DNA of 64,000 nucleotides from Enterococcus pseudoavium NBRC 100491 (GCF_001544295.1 NZ_BCQF01000001.1:62001-126000); one strand, 5' to 3'. Shown: positions 26,135 through 36,484, counted from the first letter of the stretch. Notes: a model not told the origin generated them from the sequence alone. Numbers and translations are program-made.

Positions 26135-27535
26135 TTACACTTCTTTCAATAATCCTTTAAACAGGCCAACCGCAAAATCATTTGGATCAAAGACTTCCAA
26201 ATCGTCAATACCTTCACCTAGACCTACTAATTTCACCGGCAGATGCAGTTCATTTCGAATTGCTAACACAATCCCCCCTTTTGCGGTACCATCCAGCTTC
26301 GTCAAAACTAAACCAGTAACATCCGTCGTTTCTTTAAACTGACGCGCTTGGACTAACGCATTCTGGCCCGTTGTTGCATCCACGACTAGTAAAACTTCAT
26401 GGGGGGCCGTTGGAAACTCGCGCTGAATCACACGTTTGATTTTTTCCAGCTCATTCATCAAATTCACTTTATTTTGTAAACGTCCAGCCGTATCAATCAG
26501 CAAGATATCATAGTTTTCTTTTTTCGCCTTATCGACCGCATCGAAGACCACTGCTGCTGGATCCCCACCGGCATTGCCGCGGACAACTTCAACTCCCGAA
26601 CGTTCGCCCCAAACGACCAACTGATCAATGGCACCCGCTCGGAAAGTATCCGCCGCAGCCAGCAAGACTTTCTTACCTTCATTCTTGTATTGCTTCGCAA
26701 GCTTGCCGATACTCGTGGTCTTCCCTGTACCGTTAACGCCAACAAATAAGATGACACTTAAACCATCTGGTTGCAAGTTAATCTTATTGATCTCATTGAT
26801 CCCTTCTGCTTCATAAATATCGACTAGTTTTTCAATAATGATATTTTGAATCTGAGCAGGCTTCTTGGCATTTTTCAATTTAACTTCCTGCCGTAGCGAA
26901 TCCGTCAATTTAATCGCGGTATCAAAACCAACATCGGCACCAATTAGGGTTTCTTCTAATTCTTCGAAAAAGTCTTCATCTACGCGGCGGAAACGAGCAA
27001 ATAACTCATTCATTCGTTCCCCGAAAGATTTACGGGTTTTTTCCAACCCTTTATCATATTTTTCTTGAACTGTTTCGGTCGCAATTGACTCTGACGCTTC
27101 GGCAAGCTCCTCTACTTCAGGTTCGGCCAAAGGCTCAGATGCTGCCACTTCTACTTCAACCGCTTCAAGCTCCGGAGTCTCTTCTTCAAGCACTTCGATT
27201 GTTTCCGGTTCGGTTGTTTCATCCGTGATTTGCTCTTCCGACGACTCCACTGTTTGCTCGGCGGTCTCCTGCATCTCAGGAGAAAGATCCGTCAGAGCCA
27301 CATCCTCAGCATTTCGCTTATCATTTTCTTCATCTGCCGGTTCATTTGTGGCTTCTTCCACTGAATTTATCGCGGTATCAACACTGCTGGTTTCAATGCT
27401 AGTTGACTCATGAAGCTCATTATCAGCTGCCACTTCAGTTGGGGCTTCCGTCTCTTCCGGTACATCCACTTTCTTTTCAGGTTCTTCAGTTGGCTCACCT
27501 GTGAAAGCTTTTTTTATTCGATCAAATAATCCCAT
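26135..27535 (-). CDS. ftsY: Signal recognition particle receptor FtsY
   Basis: A 466-residue SRP GTPase. Residues 1-155 form a low-complexity acidic tail rich in Glu, Thr, Val and Ala (the A domain, variable in length), preceded by a short basic amphipathic start MGLFDRIKKAF for membrane contact. The N domain follows at about 160-250. The G domain has G1 GVNGTGKTT (266-274), DTAGR and TKLDG. FtsY docks SRP-ribosome complexes to SecYEG; secY is at 49,231-50,532. It is the last gene of the rnc-smc-HAD-ftsY cluster and ends in a terminator. Confidence 0.96.
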   Translation of the reverse strand: MGLFDRIKKAFTGEPTEEPEKKVDVPEETEAPTEVAADNELHESTSIETSSVDTAINSVEEATNEPADEENDKRNAEDVALTDLSPEMQETAEQTVESSEEQITDETTEPETIEVLEEETPELEAVEVEVAASEPLAEPEVEELAEASESIATETVQEKYDKGLEKTRKSFGERMNELFARFRRVDEDFFEELEETLIGADVGFDTAIKLTDSLRQEVKLKNAKKPAQIQNIIIEKLVDIYEAEGINEINKINLQPDGLSVILFVGVNGTGKTTSIGKLAKQYKNEGKKVLLAAADTFRAGAIDQLVVWGERSGVEVVRGNAGGDPAAVVFDAVDKAKKENYDILLIDTAGRLQNKVNLMNELEKIKRVIQREFPTAPHEVLLVVDATTGQNALVQARQFKETTDVTGLVLTKLDGTAKGGIVLAIRNELHLPVKLVGLGEGIDDLEVFDPNDFAVGLFKGLLKEV

Positions 27536-27549
27536 TTAAACTCCCCCTT

Positions 27550-28365
27550 CTATTGCAATTCATCGAAAATAATTTTTTGAATGGCATGGGCAACCCCATC
27601 GGCTTGATTCGTTTTCGTTACGAAGTTCGCCGCTGACTTCACTCCCTCAGTCGCATTTTCCATCGCTACGCCCATTCCAGCATAATTGATCATGGATAGA
27701 TCATTCGCTTCATCTCCTAAAGCCATCATCTCATTGGCTTCAATCCCTAGATGTTCACCTAAAACGGACAAACCGAAAGCCTTCGTTACACCCTTTGGCA
27801 TAAATTCCAATAAATTAGGTCGGGTTTTAAAGATTTCATAACGCTCAGTTTCCTCAACCGGAATCAATTGCATCTTTTGATCGAGGTATTCAACATCAAT
27901 CGCTGAGACCACTTTATTATACAAAGCGTCTACTTCTAATGTTTCTATCGTTTTAGGAACAAAGGTCAAGGCTTTATTCATCGTCGGGTAGATTGAGGGG
28001 TGCTCCGGTGCCGTTTCAAGTTGGAAACACAAAGCGTCTGATAAGACATCCATCGGTAAGGCTAATTTTGTCAACAGTTGATAAATGTGTTGGACATCCG
28101 TAAGTTCCATCGCTGTTTTACCTAAGATCTCACCGGTATTGGTCTGGATCAAGCCCCCGTTAAAGGTAATTGAATAATCATCCGCGTTCAATAAATCTAA
28201 TTCTGCCAAGTAATCCTTAATGGCAATCAGCGGGCGGCCTGTACAGATGACGACCTTTATCCCTCGAGCCTTAGCCTGGGCTAGGATTTCTTTGTTTTTA
28301 TCAGAGATCGTCTTGGCATCGGTCAATAAGGTACCATCTAAATCAATTGCGATCATTTTTATCAT
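27550..28365 (-). CDS. Cof-type HAD hydrolase (YidA-like sugar phosphatase)
   Basis: A 271-residue HAD phosphatase of the Cof (IIB cap) group. Motif I is IDLDGTLL with the nucleophilic Asp, motif II ICTGRP, and motif IV MALGDEANDLSMI. Such enzymes dephosphorylate small sugar phosphates with broad specificity. The start at 28365 overlaps the smc stop by 4 nt and is preceded by AGGAGA, so it is translationally coupled to smc; ftsY follows 14 nt after its stop. Confidence 0.9.
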   Translation of the reverse strand: MIKMIAIDLDGTLLTDAKTISDKNKEILAQAKARGIKVVICTGRPLIAIKDYLAELDLLNADDYSITFNGGLIQTNTGEILGKTAMELTDVQHIYQLLTKLALPMDVLSDALCFQLETAPEHPSIYPTMNKALTFVPKTIETLEVDALYNKVVSAIDVEYLDQKMQLIPVEETERYEIFKTRPNLLEFMPKGVTKAFGLSVLGEHLGIEANEMMALGDEANDLSMINYAGMGVAMENATEGVKSAANFVTKTNQADGVAHAIQKIIFDELQ

Positions 28366-31300
28366 TTTAGCGGTTCTCCTTCTCCTGTTGGAAATTTTCC
28401 ATCTTCTTTGACTTCTTCCAAACGCACCGAAATAATTTTCGAAACGCCGGACTCTTGCATCGTTACGCCATAAAGTACATCGGCTGCCTCCATCGTACCT
28501 TTACGATGGGTGACAACGATAAATTGCGTATCATTTTGAAAAGCACTTAAATAGCGACCAAAACGGATGACATTGGCATCATCCAATGCCGCCTCCACTT
28601 CATCCAAGACACAAAATGGAACTGGGCGAACTTGAATGATCGAGAACAATAAGGCGATTGCCGTCAATGCTCGTTCACCACCGGAAAGCAACGATAAACT
28701 TTGCAGCTTTTTACCTGGCGGTTGCGCTTCAATTTCAATTCCTGTGTTCAACAAGTCCGTTGGATCGGTCAAAACTAATTCTGCTCGACCGCCCCCAAAC
28801 ATATTGGGAAAAACGAGCTTGAACTTTTCGCGAATCGCTTGGAACGTCGTATAAAAACGAGTTTTCACTTCGTCATCCATCTCGTCCATCGTTTCAAAGA
28901 GCTGCTCTTTAGCGGACAGCAAATCATCTCGTTGAGTCGTCAGGAAATCGTAACGTTCTTCGACTTGCTGATATTGTTCGATAGCATTTAAGTTGACTGG
29001 GCCTAATTTTTCAATCGCTTGTTTCAAGCGGCTGACTTCTTTTTGGGCAGCTTGCTGGTCAATCTCAGGATCAGCTTGGTCCGCAGCACCTTCAAAGGTT
29101 AAACTATATTCTTCTTGCAAATAGGTCAACGCACTATCCAATTTTAATTCGTAACGATTTTTTTGAACATCCGCTTGAGACTGACGCGCCAACAAACTTT
29201 TTTGTTCACGATTGGCTTCGGTCAACGCATTATCCGCTTGATCCACTTGCTGCTGCAAGCTCTGGCGCGTTTCTTTCCAAATCGTTAACTGTTCCTGCAG
29301 GTGTTCTTTGGCAGTCGCTAACTCCGTCAAGCGCTGATTCAAGCTTTCTTCTGATTCCTCATGACCAGAAGAATCACTAGATAACGCCAATAGTTGGTTT
29401 TCTAGACTAGCGATCTGCAGGGTTAATTCCTTGAGCTGTTCTTCGAAACCTAACGCTTGTCGTTCTAAGTAAAGCAAGCGTTCATCCAATACAGCGTAAT
29501 CTGCCTGCAAACGGCTCAAGTCGGTATTAATGCTGGCACGGCGTTCTTCCAACAAATCACTTTCCGCATTCAGCTGCTGAATTTCTTGATTGATTTGATC
29601 TTGCCGTTCTTTCAATGTAACTTGCTGATTTTCCAAGGCGATCTTTTGCGTTTGATACTCTGTCAAAAAACTTTCTAATTCTTTGGCTTCATAAGAAAAC
29701 AGCGTTTGTTCTTTTTGTAAACGAGCCAAATCATTCGCAACTCGTTCTTCAACGCTTTGCACTTCTTGATAGGCCAAGCGCGTTTGCTCGCCTTGAGTTC
29801 TTAATTCTTCTAGTGCTTCCGTCTGTTCTGCTACTTGCGTCTGCAGTTGATGAACCACTTGTTCTTTTGCTTGCAGCGCTTGATTGATCTCTTCGTAGCG
29901 CTTAGTCCATTCGGCTAATTCACGTCCTTGATTAAAGAGATTCCCGCGATTTCCTTGCTTGGTGGCACCACCGGTCATCGAACCGCCGGCATTCATCACA
30001 TCACCCGCTAAAGAAACGACTCGAACTTGATAGCGCAGCTGACGGGCCAAATGATTGGCACTGTCCAAATCACGAGCGATCACGATTGCTCCTAATAAAT
30101 TTTGCATCACTGGTGTAACCTTTTCAGAAAAAGCGACTAGCTCACTAGCAACACCTAAAAAACCGTCCTCATCTTTGATTGCTTGATAATGCAAAGCACT
30201 TAAACTACGGGGTTTAATCGTCGTTAGCGGCAAGAAAGTCCCACGACCACTGCGCTGTTGTTTTAAAAACGTGATTCCTTGACGCGCATCCTTTTCCGTT
30301 TCAACAATGATGTGTTGCGCCGCTGCCCCTAAGGCTGTTTCAATCGCCAAGGCATATTCAGCTGGTACTTCGATCAATTCGGCCACCGCACCAACAATGC
30401 CACTTAGCTGATCTTTATGCTGTAAGACACTACGGACTCCTTGATAAAAACCACTGTAGTTTTCTTGGATCTCTTGTAAACTCTTTTGACGTGCCCGAGC
30501 CTGCTGAACTTGGCTCATTAAGTCATACATCAGTTGCTGCTCTTTTTGGAATTGTTCTTGAGCCGTATTTTTTTCTGCAGTCAAACGGCGATAATTTTCT
30601 TGCTCTTCCGCTAAACGTGCCGCTAATGCTTGCGTCTTTGCTTGGGTTGCCGTTTTTTCCTCTGTCAATTTCGTCAATTGCTGCTGCAAGTCCTCAAACT
30701 TAGTGAGACTTTGCTGATTTTTAGTCGTTTCTTGGGTATACTGTCGTTCTAAATACTTCAAGTCGTTACTGACATTGGCGGACTCCTGCATTAACTCGAC
30801 ATACGTCCCGCGTAAATCTTCCAACAATTCTTTCGGCGATTTTTGATATTTTTCTGCTTCGGCTTGCAACTGCTGGATTTTCGCTGCTAAGGCTGCTTTC
30901 TCCGCTTGTTTTTCCTTTTGCTGAGTTTGAACATCCTGCAAGTTTAATTCAGCCTCTGTTTTTTTCTTCTGCTGCTCGTTTAAGGCTACCCGATACTCGG
31001 TACTAGTTTTTTGGGTATTTTTTGAGCGTTCACTTAATAATTCCTTTTGACCCTCTGTCTGCTTTAACGCTTCAACTAAATGTAGCAGTTGTTGTTGCCC
31101 GGTTTCCAACTGTTCATCAAGTGATCCACGTTTTTCCCGCAGCCGACCTAATTGTTTTTCCGTTTGTTGGATAAAACGATTTTTTTCTTCGGCTGTTTTT
31201 GCTAGCTCCTCATAGTCCGTTTTAGAGGCTTGCCAAACTTCCCGCGTTTGTTTGATTTTTGCTACTGTCAAACTAACATCGGTAGCGGTTAATTCTTTTT

Positions 31301-31955
31301 TTAGCGCTAAAAACTCCTTGGCCGCTTCACTTTGGGCAGCTAAAGGAGTCAGCTGATCTTCTAATTCATAAACGATGTCTTGGACCCGACTTAGATTATC
31401 CTCGGTCTCGAAGAGTTTCTGCTCGGCCTTCCGTTTGCGCTGTTTATATTTCAAAACACCTGCGGCTTCTTCAAAAATCCCTCGACGGTCTTCTGGTTTA
31501 CTGGCAAAGATCGCTTCAACTTTCCCTTGAGAAATAATCGAAAAAGATTCTTTGCCTAAGCCTGAATCCATAAATAACTCTTGAATATCTTTCAAACGGC
31601 AAGCCTTTTTATTGATAAAAAAGTCACTTTCTCCCGTCCGCCGATAACGTCGGGTCACGCTGACTTCACTAAAAGCCAAGGGCAAGTAGTGATCCGTGTT
31701 ATCTAATACCACCGTTACTTCCGCAATATTTAATTGTTTACGGGAATCCGAGCCGGCAAAAATAATATCCGGCATCTTCCCCCCACGTAAACTTTTGGCA
31801 GATTGTTCGCCTAAAACCCAGCGAATCGCTTCGGTGATGTTGCTTTTTCCACTACCATTTGGTCCAATAACCGCTGTTACTCCTTGCTCAAATTCGATTT
31901 TTGTTCGATCAGCAAAGGATTTAAAACCGGCGATTTCAATACGTTTTAAATACAA
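28362..31955 (-). CDS. smc: Chromosome partition protein SMC
   Basis: A 1197-residue condensin ATPase. Walker A GPNGSGKSN is at 31-39. A long coiled coil rich in Gln, Glu and Lys surrounds a hinge near residues 510-660 that contains the GG-rich MNAGGSMTGG. The second coil leads to the C-terminal head with signature LSGGERALTA and Walker B FCVLDEVEAALDD. SMC with ScpAB loads at parS and organises the chromosome. It starts with TTG at 31955, 6 nt after AGGAGG. The rnc-smc-(HAD)-ftsY order is conserved in Firmicutes. Confidence 0.97.
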   Translation of the reverse strand: MYLKRIEIAGFKSFADRTKIEFEQGVTAVIGPNGSGKSNITEAIRWVLGEQSAKSLRGGKMPDIIFAGSDSRKQLNIAEVTVVLDNTDHYLPLAFSEVSVTRRYRRTGESDFFINKKACRLKDIQELFMDSGLGKESFSIISQGKVEAIFASKPEDRRGIFEEAAGVLKYKQRKRKAEQKLFETEDNLSRVQDIVYELEDQLTPLAAQSEAAKEFLALKKELTATDVSLTVAKIKQTREVWQASKTDYEELAKTAEEKNRFIQQTEKQLGRLREKRGSLDEQLETGQQQLLHLVEALKQTEGQKELLSERSKNTQKTSTEYRVALNEQQKKKTEAELNLQDVQTQQKEKQAEKAALAAKIQQLQAEAEKYQKSPKELLEDLRGTYVELMQESANVSNDLKYLERQYTQETTKNQQSLTKFEDLQQQLTKLTEEKTATQAKTQALAARLAEEQENYRRLTAEKNTAQEQFQKEQQLMYDLMSQVQQARARQKSLQEIQENYSGFYQGVRSVLQHKDQLSGIVGAVAELIEVPAEYALAIETALGAAAQHIIVETEKDARQGITFLKQQRSGRGTFLPLTTIKPRSLSALHYQAIKDEDGFLGVASELVAFSEKVTPVMQNLLGAIVIARDLDSANHLARQLRYQVRVVSLAGDVMNAGGSMTGGATKQGNRGNLFNQGRELAEWTKRYEEINQALQAKEQVVHQLQTQVAEQTEALEELRTQGEQTRLAYQEVQSVEERVANDLARLQKEQTLFSYEAKELESFLTEYQTQKIALENQQVTLKERQDQINQEIQQLNAESDLLEERRASINTDLSRLQADYAVLDERLLYLERQALGFEEQLKELTLQIASLENQLLALSSDSSGHEESEESLNQRLTELATAKEHLQEQLTIWKETRQSLQQQVDQADNALTEANREQKSLLARQSQADVQKNRYELKLDSALTYLQEEYSLTFEGAADQADPEIDQQAAQKEVSRLKQAIEKLGPVNLNAIEQYQQVEERYDFLTTQRDDLLSAKEQLFETMDEMDDEVKTRFYTTFQAIREKFKLVFPNMFGGGRAELVLTDPTDLLNTGIEIEAQPPGKKLQSLSLLSGGERALTAIALLFSIIQVRPVPFCVLDEVEAALDDANVIRFGRYLSAFQNDTQFIVVTHRKGTMEAADVLYGVTMQESGVSKIISVRLEEVKEDGKFPTGEGEPLK

Positions 31956-31990
31956 AATGTTCCTCCTAAAAATTCCTCAGGAAATCACTG

Positions 31991-32686
31991 CTACTTAGCA
32001 GCAAGTTTAGCCAATGCTTTTTCCGCCGCATCTTGTTCCGCTAATTTCTTCGATTTACCTTGTCCCGAGCCAATCAAGCGCTCATCGGCATAGACATCAA
32101 TCGTAAAAATGCGTTCATGGGCTGGACCTTCTTCATTAACTAAGCGATAATCAATCGACACATCGCCGCTTTTTTGTAAGACTTCTTGCAAACGGGTCTT
32201 ATGATCCATTTCTCGGGTGAAGTCCCCCGCTTCGATTTTCGGAAAAATGACCGCTTTAATAAAGCCCAGTGCCGCATCATAGCCCTGATCCAAATATAGC
32301 GCTCCTAAAAACGCTTCGAATAAGTCACACAACAAAGCTGCCCGACCGCGGCCGCCCGAGTTTTCTTCTCCTTTACCAAGTAAAATGTAGCGATCAAAAT
32401 GACATTCCTTCGCAAATTTTGACAGACTTTCTTCCCGCACAATCGCTGAACGCAGACGGGTCAAGCGTCCTTCTGGTAAATGTGGATAATGATGATACAA
32501 ATAGTCCGATACTTGAATTTCTAAGACCGCGTCCCCTAAAAATTCTAACCGTTCATTGTCTGAAATATTCATATTACGGTGTTCATTCACATATGATGAG
32601 TGGGTAAACGCCTGTTCCAATAAGTTCACATCGTGAAAAACGATGTCGTAGTTTTCTTTTAATTCATTGATCAACTGTGTATCCAT
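31991..32686 (-). CDS. rnc: Ribonuclease III
   Basis: A 231-residue double-stranded RNA endonuclease that processes rRNA and mRNA. The catalytic signature NERLEFLGDAVLE is near residues 43-55, with further acidic metal ligands in LCDLFEAFLGALYLD. A dsRNA-binding domain occupies the last 75 residues (TRLQEVLQKSGDVSIDYRL ... KKLAEQDAAEKALAKL). It is the first gene of the cluster with smc, 35 nt upstream of it. A TATAAT (32724-32729) precedes it. Confidence 0.96.
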   Translation of the reverse strand: MDTQLINELKENYDIVFHDVNLLEQAFTHSSYVNEHRNMNISDNERLEFLGDAVLEIQVSDYLYHHYPHLPEGRLTRLRSAIVREESLSKFAKECHFDRYILLGKGEENSGGRGRAALLCDLFEAFLGALYLDQGYDAALGFIKAVIFPKIEAGDFTREMDHKTRLQEVLQKSGDVSIDYRLVNEEGPAHERIFTIDVYADERLIGSGQGKSKKLAEQDAAEKALAKLAAK

Positions 32687-32723
32687 GGGCTCATTCCTTT
32701 TTTTGAGATTTCCATCACGCTTT

Positions 32724-32752
32724 ATTATACTGTTTTTTCCTTGAATTTTAAA
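32724..32752 (-). promoter_or_regulatory. Likely promoter of rnc-smc-ftsY
   Basis: A perfect -10 TATAAT (32724-32729) lies about 40 nt before rnc; the -35 at a 17-nt spacing is only TTTAAA. Confidence 0.45.
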
Positions 32753-32852
32753 TCAGAAGTGATGATAGTAAGAAATTTTCAAGAAGTTCTACTCGTTTTA
32801 ACCCCTTTCAGCAAAAGTAATTAGGATTCACCCTGAAAACTTTAAGCTTAAA

Positions 32853-32884
32853 AAAAGTATGCCAGCGATTGCTAGCATACTTTT
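32853..32884 (-). terminator. Terminator of plsX-acp
   Basis: AAAAGTATGC pairs with GCATACTTTT, with internal partial pairing, followed by further Ts on the minus strand. It is 5 nt past the acp stop. Confidence 0.88.
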
Positions 32885-32888
32885 CATG

Positions 32889-33140
32889 TTAAGCTTGATT
32901 GTTTTCCATAATGTAATCAACTGCAGCTCCAACTGTTTCAATTCTTTCTGCATCTTCATCAGAAATTTCTGTTCCGAATTCATCTTCCAATTCTAAAACA
33001 AATTCCATGATACTGATTGAGTCTGCATTCAAGTCGTCTTTGATACTCAATTCAAGAGTTACTTTGTCTTTATCAATTTCAAAGTGATTTGAAATGATTT
33101 CAGTAACTTTATTAAATACTTCTTCACGAGTCAACAACAT
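32889..33140 (-). CDS. Acyl carrier protein (plsX-linked, AcpB-like)
   Basis: An 83-residue acidic four-helix carrier. The phosphopantetheine serine is in [12 protein letters not shown] (about residue 41); the usual ADSL is ADSI here. The gene follows plsX by about 110 nt. E. faecalis has two ACPs, one in the fab operon and one (AcpB) linked to plsX and favouring use of external fatty acids; this position matches AcpB, as inference. The ATG at 33140 is only 3 nt from GGAGG, so the TTG codons at 33137 or 33134 may be the real start. Confidence 0.88.
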   Translation of the reverse strand: MLLTREEVFNKVTEIISNHFEIDKDKVTLELSIKDDLNADSISIMEFVLELEDEFGTEISDEDAERIETVGAAVDYIMENNQA

Positions 33141-33250
33141 TCACCTCCACTTAATCAACTACTATTCGGCTATCTTTTACCAGAAGGTCACAGTTCATTT
33201 TACTGATGTTTATCTGCTTTGTCCACCTTTTTTGGCAAATTAACTAGCGC

Positions 33251-34252
33251 TTACTCGCCTTTGGGCGTTTCGAAAAATTCGACTAATTGGCCGACAACAT
33301 TCGTTTCCAACATCGTGTGGATTTGGTCAATCGTATTGGCTACTGCTTCTGGCCCAGTCGAACCGTGCGTTTTGATAACAGGGGCTTTTAGGCCAAATAA
33401 CACCGCACCTCCATGGGCAGAATAATCTAATTTATCCTTCAAGCCATATAACGTATCTTTTAGCATCGCAGCACCTAGTTTACCTTTGATACCGGCCTCA
33501 TTGATACTGCCTTTAAGCAGACTCATCAAGCCCATCGCTGTTCCTTCAATCGTTTTTAACACAGCATTTCCTGTGAACCCATCCGTCACAACCACATCAG
33601 CAACACCATTCAATAATTCACGTGCTTCCACGTTACCAATGAAATGGATACTTTCTTCCGCTTGTAACAATTTGAAAGCTTCTTTGGTTAATTCGCTCCC
33701 TTTGGTTTCTTCGGTCCCATTATTTAACAGACCTACCCGCGGATTAGTAAGCCCCCGGACGTGTTTAGCATAGAACGAGCCCAAAATCGCATATTGATGC
33801 AGATGTTCGGCCTTATTTTCTGCATTGGCCCCCAGATCCAACATGTCAAACCCAGCATCACCAGCCAATACAGGAAGTGTCGACATCAAGCCAGGCCGTT
33901 CGATTCCTTTGATTCGACCGACTACAAATAAGCCGGCTGCTAATAAAGCGCCCGTATTCCCAGCTGAAAAGATCGCATCCGCTTTGCCTTCCTTAACTGC
34001 CTGGGCCGCTAAGACCATTGAAGCATTCTTTTTACGGCGAATTGCTTTAACTGGTTCATCATCGCTATTGATTTTCTCATCGGTATGAATAATCGTAATA
34101 TTTTTTTCATTAGTGAGATATTGGCGAATCGCATCTTCTTTCCCATATAATTGGAATTCAATCTCTGGGTGTTTTTTTTGCGCTAACATGACGCCTTCGA
34201 CAATTGCTTGCGGCGCGAAATCGCCGCCCATTGCGTCTACAGCAATTTTCAT
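33251..34252 (-). CDS. plsX: Phosphate acyltransferase PlsX
   Basis: A 333-residue peripheral membrane enzyme that converts acyl-ACP and phosphate to acyl-phosphate, the donor for PlsY in phospholipid synthesis. Family hallmarks are [12 protein letters not shown] at the start, [29 protein letters not shown] and [16 protein letters not shown]. It begins with a good SD after a leader carrying an 11-bp hairpin and is transcribed with the acp gene. In these bacteria fatty acids activated by FakAB (fakA is at 36,485) join this pathway at acyl-phosphate. Confidence 0.96.
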   Translation of the reverse strand: MKIAVDAMGGDFAPQAIVEGVMLAQKKHPEIEFQLYGKEDAIRQYLTNEKNITIIHTDEKINSDDEPVKAIRRKKNASMVLAAQAVKEGKADAIFSAGNTGALLAAGLFVVGRIKGIERPGLMSTLPVLAGDAGFDMLDLGANAENKAEHLHQYAILGSFYAKHVRGLTNPRVGLLNNGTEETKGSELTKEAFKLLQAEESIHFIGNVEARELLNGVADVVVTDGFTGNAVLKTIEGTAMGLMSLLKGSINEAGIKGKLGAAMLKDTLYGLKDKLDYSAHGGAVLFGLKAPVIKTHGSTGPEAVANTIDQIHTMLETNVVGQLVEFFETPKGE

Positions 34253-34290
34253 GAAAAATTCTCTCCTTTATTCTTAACTACACCTTCTGC

Positions 34291-34348
34291 TAATTAGAGG
34301 ATTGAATACTCCTCACTAATTAAGCTGGCTGTTTTTCCCTACAGTATA
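34291..34348 (-). promoter_or_regulatory. plsX promoter and leader hairpin
   Basis: On the minus strand TGcTATACT (an extended -10; hexamer at 34343-34348) overlaps the very end of recG. Downstream, TAATTAGAGGA (34291-34301) pairs with TCCTC(a)CTAATTA (34310-34322), an 11-bp hairpin with one bulge. It may be an operator for a fatty-acid regulator or an mRNA hairpin. Confidence 0.45.
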
Positions 34349-34353
34349 GCATA

Positions 34354-36387
34354 TTAATCAAAGTAGGTTTCTCCGGTTTCGGTAGGTTTTAATGTTTCGG
34401 CTAATGGGGCAAACGCCGGCTGCTGACGCCAGTCTGGGATTTGCCAAATTCGATTTGCCTCATCCCGAGCCACCTCTAAGACATTGGCATCATTGACCAG
34501 ATCAGCGATTAGAAATTGCGGCAAACCCGACTGACGGAAACCAAAGACTTCTCCCGGCCCACGTAATTCTAAATCTTTTTCACTCAAAACAAAGCCATTA
34601 TTGGTTTCCGTCATGATTTTCATTCGTTCTTTACCTAACTCATTTTTAGGACTAGCAACTAAAATACAATAAGAAGCATCCGAGCCGCGTCCCACCCGGC
34701 CCCGTAACTGATGGAGCTGTGCCAGACCAAAACGATCGGCATCCATAATAAACATCACTGTCGCATTCGGTACGTTGACACCCACTTCAATGACGGTAGT
34801 CGAGACTAAGATCTGACTTTGGTTTTCTTTAAAAGTTTCCATGATCGTCTCTTTTTCAGCATTTTTCATTTTCCCATGCAAGAGACTGACTTGATAATCA
34901 GGCGCATAGTATTCCTTCAAATGCTCATAGATTTCTGTCGCATTTTTTACGTCCAATGCTTCAGATTCTTCAATCAAGGGGCAAATCACGTAAAGTTGAT
35001 GCCCTGCTTGCAATTCTTGTTTGGCCCAATCTAACGTATGCTCCAATTGCTTCGGTTTAATCCAACTAGTTTTGACCGGAATCCGGCCAGCCGGCATCTG
35101 ATCAATAATCGACACATCCATCTCACCATATGCCGTGATCGCTAACGTTCGCGGAATCGGTGTTGCCGTCATAAATAAGACATCGGGATGCAAGCCTTTT
35201 TCTCGTAGCACTCTGCGCTGATTAACGCCAAAGCGATGCTGCTCATCGGTGATGACTAAACCAAGATTGGCGAACTGCACGTCGTCTTGAATCAATGCAT
35301 GAGTCCCGATCACTACATCGATTTCACCATTTTGTAAACCGGCTAAGATTGCTCGGCGTTCCTTCGTTTTCGTCGATCCGGTCAATAACGCCGTCGTCAA
35401 TTCTAATGGATCAAATAATTGATTCAAACTTTCTAAATGCTGTTGCGCCAAAATCTCCGTCGGCACCATCAACGCCCCTTGAAATCCGGCCGTCATTGTC
35501 GCGTATAAAGCGATCGCTGCAACTACCGTCTTTCCGCTCCCAACGTCTCCTTGCAATAGACGCTGCATATGTTTCTTACTCCGCAAATCATAACAGATCT
35601 CATTAGTCACACGTTTTTGCGCATCCGTTAACTCAAAGGGCAATTTTTTCGTGAACTGTTTTAAGCGCTCCACATCATAACGGACGGCCAATCCATTTTT
35701 CTCACTACGTTCGCTTTTTTTTAAGCCTTGCATTCGCATTTGGAATAGGAAAAACTCTTCAAAAACTACTCGCCGCTTCGCCTGCTGGTTCTCCGCCGGG
35801 TCTTTAGGAAAATGCATCGCCCGCATCGCCTGTTTGCGAGGCATTAACCGATATTTTTCCAATAGATAAGCCGGTAGATTTTCTTGGACTTGATCACCAA
35901 ATTTCTCAAAAGCCACTTTGATCAAATCGACTAGGGTGCTTTGCCGAATCGCCTTCGTTACATGATAGATTGGGGCGTATTCTTCCGTCTGTTTTCCCCC
36001 TAAGATCTTCATTCCAGTCAGCGCTTTCCGCTTGGCATCCCATTTCCCATAAACTGCCAATTCCTCGCCGACTTCGATCTTATCCTTTAAATAAGGCTGG
36101 TTAAAAAAGGAGACCATGAAGACTGCATGATCTTGCATCATTCGAAACTGCAGCCGGCTTTTTTTATAACCAAAGCGGCTGACTACGGGAGCTGAGACGA
36201 TCACACCCTTTAAAGTGACCTTTTCCTGATCATTGATTTCCAATAGATTTTTTTCTTGGATATCCTCATAACGAAACGGATAATAACCTAATAAATTCTC
36301 AATCGTCACGATTCCTAACTCCGTTAAAGTTTGGGCCCGCTTCGGTCCAACTCCCGGCAGTACTGTGACAGAATCTTGAATCGTCAT
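34354..36387 (-). CDS. recG: ATP-dependent DNA helicase RecG
   Basis: A 677-residue branched-DNA translocase that reverses stalled forks. The N-terminal wedge domain carries VLPGVGPKRAQTL (HhH-like) and an OB fold. The helicase core has GDVGSGKTVVAA (motif I), DEQHRFG (II), MTATPIPRT (III), STTVIEVGVNVPNA and QLRGRVGRG (VI). The ATG at 36387 follows GGGAGGG; the longer frame starting at 36465 runs through a terminator and has no SD. It is separated from fakA by that terminator. Confidence 0.96.
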   Translation of the reverse strand: MTIQDSVTVLPGVGPKRAQTLTELGIVTIENLLGYYPFRYEDIQEKNLLEINDQEKVTLKGVIVSAPVVSRFGYKKSRLQFRMMQDHAVFMVSFFNQPYLKDKIEVGEELAVYGKWDAKRKALTGMKILGGKQTEEYAPIYHVTKAIRQSTLVDLIKVAFEKFGDQVQENLPAYLLEKYRLMPRKQAMRAMHFPKDPAENQQAKRRVVFEEFFLFQMRMQGLKKSERSEKNGLAVRYDVERLKQFTKKLPFELTDAQKRVTNEICYDLRSKKHMQRLLQGDVGSGKTVVAAIALYATMTAGFQGALMVPTEILAQQHLESLNQLFDPLELTTALLTGSTKTKERRAILAGLQNGEIDVVIGTHALIQDDVQFANLGLVITDEQHRFGVNQRRVLREKGLHPDVLFMTATPIPRTLAITAYGEMDVSIIDQMPAGRIPVKTSWIKPKQLEHTLDWAKQELQAGHQLYVICPLIEESEALDVKNATEIYEHLKEYYAPDYQVSLLHGKMKNAEKETIMETFKENQSQILVSTTVIEVGVNVPNATVMFIMDADRFGLAQLHQLRGRVGRGSDASYCILVASPKNELGKERMKIMTETNNGFVLSEKDLELRGPGEVFGFRQSGLPQFLIADLVNDANVLEVARDEANRIWQIPDWRQQPAFAPLAETLKPTETGETYFD

Positions 36388-36438
36388 ACTTACCCTCCCT
36401 TCTTTTAACCTACGGATTTGTTTAGCTAAACAGCAAAA

Positions 36439-36468
36439 GGAGCGTGCCAGATACTCTTGGCCCACTCC
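36439..36468 (-). terminator. Terminator between fakA and recG
   Basis: GGAGtGgGCCA pairs with TGGCaCgCTCC (11 positions, one mismatch), followed on the minus strand by TTTTGC, 16 nt past the fakA stop. Confidence 0.6.
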
Positions 36469-36484
36469 CTCCGACTTTTACTAA

